From positions 1-64,000 of the forward strand of contig JAFRHL010000035.1 in the NCBI GenBank assembly GCA_017433295.1: a stretch of DNA of 64,000 bases, written 5' to 3'. Numbering within the stretch: the first letter of the stretch is position 1; the number at the start of each line of letters is the position of its first letter. This stretch comes from Eubacterium sp. GTDB lineage: Bacteria > Bacillota > Clostridia > Lachnospirales > Lachnospiraceae. Positions 58,175 to 64,000 of this stretch are shown one piece after another. The notes under the pieces are model-generated. The model saw only the letters and a program-made list of their open reading frames with translations. It was not told the DNA's origin and did no database searches. Both the position numbers and the translations under genes were made by a program.

Positions 58175-58645
58175 TTAACCCAGGTTTCTGACCTTAAAGT
58201 CCCGTTCGGCTTCTCTTTTAGCGTCTTTCCTGGCGATGTCCTGTCTCTTGTCATACATTTTTTTACCTCTGGCAAGGCCGATCTCCACTTTTACCAGACT
58301 CCCCTTAAGATAAACTTTAAGCGGCATGATGGTATAGCCTTTGATCTTGATCCGGCTCTCCAGCTTGCGGATCTCTGCCTTGTGAAGCAGGAGCTTGCGG
58401 GTACGGAGGGGGTCCTTATTAAAAATATTGCCCTTCTCGTAGGGGCTGATATGCATATGGTTAATGAGGACCTCCCCATGGGAAATGGTCACAAAGGACT
58501 CCTTGATACTGCATTTGCCCATACGCAGGGACTTCACCTCTGTTCCATGCAGGGCAATGCCTGCCTCATACTTTTCATCAATAAAATAGTCATGATAAGC
58601 CTTTTTATTGTTGGCAATAAGACGTATTCCTTCTGATTTTGACAT
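58175..58645 (-). CDS. smpB: tmRNA-binding protein SmpB
   Basis: A 156-aa protein. It contains [60 protein letters not shown] and the C-terminal tail [20 protein letters not shown], all SmpB signatures. Immediately upstream of ssrA on the same strand, a common arrangement in Firmicutes. ATG 58645. Partner of tmRNA in trans-translation. Confidence 0.97.
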   Translation of the reverse strand: MSKSEGIRLIANNKKAYHDYFIDEKYEAGIALHGTEVKSLRMGKCSIKESFVTISHGEVLINHMHISPYEKGNIFNKDPLRTRKLLLHKAEIRKLESRIKIKGYTIMPLKVYLKGSLVKVEIGLARGKKMYDKRQDIARKDAKREAERDFKVRNLG

Positions 58646-58675
58646 AAGTCCCTCCTGATAAATTCCTGTCTCCAG

Positions 58676-58702
58676 GCCCTCTTTTCACATTAAAAAGAGG
58701 GC
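58676..58702. other. Hairpin between rnr and smpB
   Basis: GCCCTCTTTT / AAAAGAGGGC form a 10-bp stem with a 7-base loop. The A/T half of the stem gives a U-stretch inside the stem rather than after it, so termination is doubtful. It may tune rnr-smpB cotranscription or act as an RNA stability element. Confidence 0.5.
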
Positions 58703-58721
58703 AAAGCCGGTCAGCTCCAGA

Positions 58722-60956
58722 TCATGTCCGGCTGTACAGCTTAAGCAGCCGGTCCGCTTCTTCGTCTGTCATCCAGTCATTCACCGCTATTCCACTTTTC
58801 TCATCATAGGACAGCTCATCCGGTGAAAACTCCTCCAGCGAAAAATCAATAATTCTTTTTAGCTTATCGGCCACGTCTGCCACCACCTCTACCTTCTGCC
58901 CCAGGGTAAATACTCTTCCACTCCTCTGACCGATGAGGCGGTACTGATCCTGGTCAAAATGATAATGGTCATCCAGAAGGCTTTGAACAGGAACCAGCCC
59001 CTCCACGGTATTCTCAAGCTCCACATAGAAGCCTGCGGCACTGACTCCTGAAATAACTCCTGTAAAGTGTTCCCCTATCCTGTCCTGCATATACTCGATC
59101 TTTTTCAGCTTTTCCACATCCCGCTCTGCATCCTTTGCTCTGCGCTCCAGCCGGGAACAAAGTTCCGCCACACCGGGAAGGATCTTCTCATAATGGGCAA
59201 GCCTTTTATCATTTAATTGCCCGCGGAGATTCTCCTTAATGATCCGGTGGATCTGCAGGTCGGGATATCTGCGTATGGGTGAGGTAAAATGTGTGTAATA
59301 ATTTGTTGAAAGGCCGAAATGCCCTGCATTCAGGGTCTTATAAGCGGCACGCTGCATGGATCTTAAAGTTAGGCGGCTGATCAGGGCTTCCTCCGGTTCT
59401 CCCTCCAGGGAAAAGAGGAGCTTCTGTATCTCGCCGGGATGAAAGACCTCCCTTTCCGTCCTCAGATAGTAGCCGAAGTTTCGGATAAAGAGATCCAGTT
59501 TTTTTAATTTTTCCGGATCCGGGGCTTCATGGATCCGGTATATAAAGGGGATCTCCTGCCAGAAATAATCCTGGGCCACGGTCTCATTGGCCAGGAGCAT
59601 GAAGTCCTCTATGATGTCTGTGGCGGTGTTACGCTCATAAGGGTATATTTCACTGACATAGCCTTCTTCGTCCAGTATGATCTTTGACTCCGGAAAATCA
59701 AAGTCGATTGCCCCCCTTGCCTTTCTCTTCTCCTTCAACAGTCCTGCCGCCTCTTCCATCAGGAAGCATAAACTGCGGATCTCCTCTCTAAGTCCTTCAG
59801 GGTGTTTTTCACCGTCCAGGATCGTCTGAACACCATGATAGGACAGACGTGCATCTACACGGATTACGGTTTCGACGATCTGATGGTCGATAACATTTCC
59901 TCTCCCGTCAAGATGCATGATACAGCTTAAAGCAAGACGGTCCTCTCCCTGATTGAGGGAACAGATCCCATTGGACAGGGCAGCAGGCAGCATGGGAATG
60001 ACCCCTCCCGCCAGGTAGATACTGGTCCCCCTGGACAGGGCTGACTGGTCAAGGGGCGAATTCTCTTTTACATAATGGGATACGTCCGCTATATGGACGC
60101 CCAGCAGGTAGCCTTCGCCTTCCCGTTCCAGTGTGATGGCATCATCTAAGTCCCTGGCATCCTCTCCGTCTATGGTCACCGTCAGTTTTTCTCTTAAGTC
60201 CTTCCTGCCCCGGCAATCTTCGGGAGATACTTTTCCCGGAATCCCGGCCGCTTCCCGATATGCTGCAGGGGAAAAGCTTTCTTCTATCCCGTAGGAATAT
60301 ATGACAGAAGCTGTATCTGTGGAAGGATCATCTATGCTGCCCAAAACTTTAATGACCTTACCTTCTGGTTTTTTCTTCTCAGATCCGTAAGACAGGATAC
60401 GGACTACTACCTTGTCCCGGTCGGCTGCCCTCCCCGAATCACGGCTGCTGATAAAGATATCACTGCCGCATCCCGTGTCGTCCGGATGGACAAAACCGAA
60501 AGAGCTTCTCTTCTCAAAGGTTCCGGAAATGCTTTTACACCCTCTCTCCAAAATCTTGATGATCATACCCTCCGGTCTTTTCTTAGAATGAATTTCGCTC
60601 CCCCTGATCTTTACCAGCACTTTATCCCTGTAAAATGCACCGTTCACATATTCGGGGGGAATAAATATATCTTCCTGCTGACCCTCAGCGCGAACAAATC
60701 CGAATCCCCTGGGATGTGAAGTAAATATCCCGATAAGATTACGGTTCTGGGGCCTGATGTATTTTCCCCGGGATGTAATCTCAATACTTCCTTCCTCCAG
60801 AAGAGCCAGGAGCACTTCTTTAAGCTGCTTCCTGTCTTCCCGGGGAACTTCCAGAAAGCAGGACATCTCCTTAAATTTCATGGGAGTGTATTGCTCGCTG
60901 TATATGAAGTCCTTTATGCTCTTTTTTCTCTTCTCTAACAATTCTTTTTCATTCAT
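58722..60956 (-). CDS. rnr: Ribonuclease R
   Basis: A 744-aa protein with an N-terminal winged-helix/cold-shock segment (IGIFTSHPRGFGFVRAEGQQ), a second one (SISGTFEKRSSFGFVHPDD), the RNB exonuclease domain with the conserved EDARDLDDAITLER metal site (about 262-275) and GICSLNQGEDRLALSCIM, and a C-terminal S1 domain (GEHFTGVISGVSAAGFYVEL). 3'-5' exoribonuclease that works with SmpB-tmRNA on non-stop messages. secG-rnr-smpB-ssrA is a usual Firmicute gene order. Confidence 0.97.
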   Translation of the reverse strand: MNEKELLEKRKKSIKDFIYSEQYTPMKFKEMSCFLEVPREDRKQLKEVLLALLEEGSIEITSRGKYIRPQNRNLIGIFTSHPRGFGFVRAEGQQEDIFIPPEYVNGAFYRDKVLVKIRGSEIHSKKRPEGMIIKILERGCKSISGTFEKRSSFGFVHPDDTGCGSDIFISSRDSGRAADRDKVVVRILSYGSEKKKPEGKVIKVLGSIDDPSTDTASVIYSYGIEESFSPAAYREAAGIPGKVSPEDCRGRKDLREKLTVTIDGEDARDLDDAITLEREGEGYLLGVHIADVSHYVKENSPLDQSALSRGTSIYLAGGVIPMLPAALSNGICSLNQGEDRLALSCIMHLDGRGNVIDHQIVETVIRVDARLSYHGVQTILDGEKHPEGLREEIRSLCFLMEEAAGLLKEKRKARGAIDFDFPESKIILDEEGYVSEIYPYERNTATDIIEDFMLLANETVAQDYFWQEIPFIYRIHEAPDPEKLKKLDLFIRNFGYYLRTEREVFHPGEIQKLLFSLEGEPEEALISRLTLRSMQRAAYKTLNAGHFGLSTNYYTHFTSPIRRYPDLQIHRIIKENLRGQLNDKRLAHYEKILPGVAELCSRLERRAKDAERDVEKLKKIEYMQDRIGEHFTGVISGVSAAGFYVELENTVEGLVPVQSLLDDHYHFDQDQYRLIGQRSGRVFTLGQKVEVVADVADKLKRIIDFSLEEFSPDELSYDEKSGIAVNDWMTDEEADRLLKLYSRT

Positions 60957-61062
60957 TTTATTTCTCTGTCAAACCCCGGAGGTTTCAGTACGCGCGAGTG
61001 CGCATCTTTAGCGGAGCATTTTTTGCTCTGCAGGAAATGCAAGACAATTTCCGATCAGAGTA

Positions 61063-61090
61063 AAAAAACCGCCTCTGATGAGGCGGTTTT
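61063..61090 (-). terminator. Intrinsic terminator downstream of secG
   Basis: AAAACCGCCTC / GAGGCGGTTTT forms a long GC stem with TGAT loop, followed on the minus strand by TTTTTTT. It separates secG from rnr. Confidence 0.85.
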
Positions 61091-61093
61091 GAT

Positions 61094-61339
61094 CTACTTA
61101 AAAAACTTCAGGCTGAGTCCTATTGCCAGAGCAAAGAAAAGAACTCCAAGAACGACCGTGAGTCTCTCAAGCCGTCCTTCTCTGGTCCTGCCGCGGTTCT
61201 TCTTAACATAGGAATCCACCTGGCCGCTGAATGTACCGAATCCTGCATCTTTTCCTTCCTGCATCAATACCACAACGATCAACGCAAGACAAATTATTAT
61301 AAAAACTATGGTTAATGCTGTTTTTGCCAACTCATTCAC
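61094..61339 (-). CDS. secG: Preprotein translocase subunit SecG
   Basis: An 81-aa protein. Two membrane segments (ALTIVFIIICLALIVVVLMQ and LTVVLGVLFFALAIGLSL) with the conserved EGKDAGFGTFSGQVDSYVKK cytosolic loop. Part of SecYEG. Located upstream of rnr on the same strand. Confidence 0.93.
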   Translation of the reverse strand: MNELAKTALTIVFIIICLALIVVVLMQEGKDAGFGTFSGQVDSYVKKNRGRTREGRLERLTVVLGVLFFALAIGLSLKFFK

Positions 61340-61431
61340 CTCCTGTTAATATGCGCACTTTTCTGATATTAACACAAGTTTATCTAAAAAACAAGCTAAA
61401 AATCACAACATCCGCTACGAATTAAGGAGTA

Positions 61432-62724
61432 TCAGTTTTCGGATTCAGAGGATTCCCCCGTGCTTTCCTCCGCTTTCTCTTCCTCCGGGATATAATTATC
61501 CTTGCTTACGGAAATTCCGTCCACAAGGAAATCCATCTCAGGTACAGCTTTTTTCTCAGATTCCAGATACTGTCCTTTGGAAACATATTTCTTATATTTG
61601 GCGTACTTCTTATTGTTTTTCACCAGTTCTTCCAGGTTTTCACCTTCCACAGTAAAGTTGGTGGTATCGAAGACCTTGCATTTTCCTTTTCGAAGCTTTT
61701 TTTCCACCTCTGCTACCTTCGTGATTGCCTCTTCGGAAACATGACTGTCATTAAACTGGCTTAAGCAGACGGCATTCTCGCTGTAGCCGGCGCACCAGTC
61801 CGTGTCGATCTCCTTCCCGTTTAAAAGGCAGTTCACGGCATAATCATAATAAATACTCCAGTCAGCAGTTACAGAAGTAAGGGCCTCATTGGGGGCCACA
61901 TCGATCAGGTTGATCTCATTTCCCACCAGGGGTATATCATTTTCGGCACAGGCAGAGGCCACTGCTGTGGTAAATACTCTCTGGCTCATAAAATGAGCGC
62001 CGGCAGCGATAAGCTGTCTTGCACATTCATCGTCCTTATTATAGCTTCCTGAGCTGCCCACATATCGGAGCATCATGGAGGCCTGGGTACATACCTTGTT
62101 CACTCCCAGATAAAAAGCATTGGCGCAGCTGATATTCTCCGGATTCTCCCGGGTGGCCGCAAAACCGATCACACAGGTATCCGGTCTGATCCTTCCTTTA
62201 TTAAGCAGATCATTGAGCTTACATCCGGCAGCAATGCCCGCTGCGTAATATCCCTCATACAAACGGACATAGAAGCTGTGAAGATTGGAAAGCCCGCTGC
62301 CTTCTATCTCCCGGCCGTCCTCCTGACAGAATTCTACTTCCGGGTGATTCCTGGCCGCCTCGATCATGGCTGTCTCTGCAGAAGGAGCCTTGGCGAAGAT
62401 CATATCGCATCCCCTGCTGATCAATTTCTCGATCTCATCCGGGTACTTTTCTGCGTTGACATTTTTCACGATCAGCACCTGGCTGTCCTTTAAACCGGTA
62501 TCTTTCTGCATCTTACGGATAGCGGTCATATGGGACAGGGTATCCGGAGCGTCTGCTCCCAATGGAAAAAGAAATCCGACCTTTATATCTTCCTCATCCA
62601 CAGTCCTGGCTTCTGTAGAGCTCTCCGGACCGGAATCACGCTGAAAGAGACCCGACGCTGTCTGACAGCCGGCAACCTGTAAAGTCAGAATCAGTAAAAG
62701 CAGCAATGCCGTAAACCTTCTCAT
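61432..62724 (-). CDS. BMP/PnrA-family ABC substrate-binding lipoprotein
   Basis: A 430-aa protein with a lipoprotein signal peptide (RRFTALLLLLILTLQVAGCQ, lipobox LQVAGC with Cys at about 20). The body has DIKVGFLFPLGADAPDTLSH, MIFAKAPSAETAMIEAARNH, YYAAGIAAGCKLNDLLNKGR and a SNADWSIYYDYAVN-like late part, the pattern of BMP-type nucleoside-binding proteins. It lacks adjacent permease genes here. C-terminus is acidic and extended. Membrane-anchored. Confidence 0.85.
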   Translation of the reverse strand: MRRFTALLLLLILTLQVAGCQTASGLFQRDSGPESSTEARTVDEEDIKVGFLFPLGADAPDTLSHMTAIRKMQKDTGLKDSQVLIVKNVNAEKYPDEIEKLISRGCDMIFAKAPSAETAMIEAARNHPEVEFCQEDGREIEGSGLSNLHSFYVRLYEGYYAAGIAAGCKLNDLLNKGRIRPDTCVIGFAATRENPENISCANAFYLGVNKVCTQASMMLRYVGSSGSYNKDDECARQLIAAGAHFMSQRVFTTAVASACAENDIPLVGNEINLIDVAPNEALTSVTADWSIYYDYAVNCLLNGKEIDTDWCAGYSENAVCLSQFNDSHVSEEAITKVAEVEKKLRKGKCKVFDTTNFTVEGENLEELVKNNKKYAKYKKYVSKGQYLESEKKAVPEMDFLVDGISVSKDNYIPEEEKAEESTGESSESEN

Positions 62725-62826
62725 ATTTATCCTCCTGGTTTATTATTCTGATATATGATCAATCTTTTATATCTTAAAATACATTCTCTGAAATGTAAAG
62801 CTTTTCCTTTGACAGGACTCCTGACG

Positions 62827-63330
62827 CTATTCTTCTCCTGCAGTCATTCTCTCAAAAAGAAGACGGTCTACCTCATCCACTTCCATCTCAAGGGCTACGG
62901 ATAATTCATTCAAAAGGCTGTCCTTTGCAAGAAGCAGATACTTTTCATCTACCGCAGTGATCTTACGTCCCATGGACTCTCTTTCTTTTTTGCGTCCGTA
63001 GAGGGCTTTGATAAACCGCAGGAATACAGTACAGTCATATTCCTGCAGGATCTCCTTATACTGCTGCTCCTGGGGGCGGACATCGGCAATGACCATATCC
63101 TCATAACCCGGTATTCCTTCAATCAGCTCCTCTGCCTCCGACTTTGAGATCACAGGCCTCATAAATACTTTCTTGTTGTCCACAGGTGAAAAAATGGTAC
63201 TGCCCCGGGAGCTTAAGGGAACCAGCACGTAGTAAACCTGTCCCTCACCCATGGACTCTGACTGCATGTAGTCTTTTACCATACATACACCATTATTCCC
63301 GTAAATGATATATTCTCCTTTATTATACAT
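62827..63330 (-). CDS. CarD-family transcription regulator
   Basis: A 167-aa protein starting YNKGEYIIYGNNGVCMVKDY, the CarD/TRCF RNAP-interacting domain signature, with VPLSSRGSTIFSPVDNKKVF and a helical C-terminus (LAKDSLLNELSVALEMEVDE). CarD-like proteins bind RNA polymerase beta and the upstream edge of the transcription bubble at promoters (family knowledge). ATG 63330 has GAGGT upstream; a longer open frame upstream reads an unrelated sequence antisense-overlapping the next gene and is rejected. Confidence 0.9.
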   Translation of the reverse strand: MYNKGEYIIYGNNGVCMVKDYMQSESMGEGQVYYVLVPLSSRGSTIFSPVDNKKVFMRPVISKSEAEELIEGIPGYEDMVIADVRPQEQQYKEILQEYDCTVFLRFIKALYGRKKERESMGRKITAVDEKYLLLAKDSLLNELSVALEMEVDEVDRLLFERMTAGEE

Positions 63331-63370
63331 GATATTACCTCTTCCCGCGGGCACAAAAAGCCGCGGTTTC

Positions 63371-64000
63371 TCACTCAAAAAGGTCTCTGAGGATCTCCTC
63401 AGGAACCATATTCCGGTAACCGTCCGGATCGGACATAATATTTCCCGAAGACAGATTCCAGCGGAACTGATTGTATTTACGGAGAAAGGCAGGAGGACAG
63501 ACACAGGAAGGAAACCGCTTCTGCCAGGACTTATAATACTTTTCCCTGTATTTTCTGGCAAGTTTTACAGCCTGGGAATTCCTGCTGCCGGTACCGGAAA
63601 CAGTACCGCAGAGCTGAACCCCGGGCGGACTGGCATGAACCAGCACCACGCTGCCGTCGTCACATTCTCCGATAACAATATAAACATGCCCGGAAGTACT
63701 CATGATATCTCCGGCCCGGTAATTGCGGACTAAAGCCGCCTTGCGATAGCTGCCCCAGCCATATCCGGCATAACGTTTTGCCATTAGGGTGGATTTACCC
63801 ACAAATCCCCTTCCCCGGACAGCAGATTGTGTTTTCATGGTATTATAAGTAACCCAGCCCACAAATCCCGAACAGTCCAGGCCGTATCCTGTCTTATAGC
63901 GGACGCGGCGGTAGTTGAAGGAAGCCGGTCTCCCTGCGGCGTAGGACCTCCAGGTGGGATTCAGACCGATCCAGGCTCCGTCGGAGCCTTTGTTTTTCCA
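63371..64000 (-). CDS. NlpC/P60-like cell-wall hydrolase, 5' end cut by window
   Basis: Open frame continues past base 64000. The C-terminal domain has TGYGLDCSGFVGWVTYNT (catalytic Cys in DCSGF), then AGDIMSTSGHVYIVIGECDD (catalytic His) and VLVHASPPGVQL, the NlpC/P60 order. N-terminal bases encode GLNPTWRSYAAGRPASFN. Probably a secreted DL-endopeptidase; the signal region is outside the window. Confidence 0.85.
   Translation of the reverse strand, partial: WKNKGSDGAWIGLNPTWRSYAAGRPASFNYRRVRYKTGYGLDCSGFVGWVTYNTMKTQSAVRGRGFVGKSTLMAKRYAGYGWGSYRKAALVRNYRAGDIMSTSGHVYIVIGECDDGSVVLVHASPPGVQLCGTVSGTGSRNSQAVKLARKYREKYYKSWQKRFPSCVCPPAFLRKYNQFRWNLSSGNIMSDPDGYRNMVPEEILRDLFE

Noticed and set aside
62827..63561. 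Longer CarD frame starting at 63561
   Set aside because: The first 77 codons run antisense/overlapping with the NlpC/P60 gene and lack CarD similarity; the GAGGT-preceded ATG at 63330 starts exactly at the CarD domain.
1..64000. CRISPR array or insertion sequence
   Set aside because: No regularly spaced 25-40-bp repeats and no transposase frame were seen; the TTGTAATAT array has no spacers.

Overview
The window is the attachment-site-proximal end of a siphovirus-type prophage (1 to about 57,780) joined to bacterial chromosome (about 57,783 to 64,000). The chromosomal genes (ssrA, smpB, rnr, secG, a BMP-family lipoprotein, CarD, an NlpC/P60-type hydrolase), purine-rich Shine-Dalgarno sites, TTGACA/TATAAT promoters and moderate GC suggest a Clostridia-class Firmicute. 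A Lachnospiraceae-like gut bacterium is my inference. The other prophage end lies left of base 1.

Almost all phage genes are on the minus strand, so the map reads right to left. At the junction sit a plus-strand lysogeny cluster (XRE repressor, ImmA/IrrE-like peptidase, large serine integrase) and a divergent promoter region with repeated TTTAGCT operators. About 54,979 to 31,195 is the early region. It holds a Cro-like regulator, DUF2800 nuclease, DUF2815 ssDNA-binding protein, a family A DNA polymerase, ThyX, an SPFH protein, a C5 and an N4/N6 DNA methyltransferase, two SNF2 helicases, a VapE primase-helicase next to an iteron-like array, VRR-NUC, MazG-like and NADAR proteins, and a fused HTH / sigma region 4 / RNAP alpha-CTD protein. 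A 1.06-kb stretch without genes (50,343-51,401) carries four tRNA-like folds with abnormal anticodon arms. About 30,958 to 1 is the late region: MGGRG-tagged proteins, TerS, TerL, portal, minor capsid, scaffold, major capsid, connector genes, major tail, chaperones, tape measure, tail hub, and adhesion genes ending in a giant tail-fibre gene cut by the window edge.

A 3.4-kb accessory block (22,620-25,985) lies between TerL and portal. It contains a BRO-N antirepressor operon with its own promoters, an unknown plus-strand gene, and a coupled 54-aa / GNAT pair resembling a toxin-antitoxin module.

The main points of interest are: (i) a DUF6273-like protein whose C-terminus looks like the variable region of a diversity-generating retroelement, with a GC hairpin just downstream, and a tail fibre ending in the same domain; (ii) the tRNA-like array; (iii) three proteins sharing an MGGRG N-terminus ahead of different C-terminal domains, two resembling ADP-ribosyltransferases; (iv) the HTH-sigma4-alphaCTD fusion; (v) an integrase gene that runs antisense into ssrA, so that integration probably rewrites its C-terminus.
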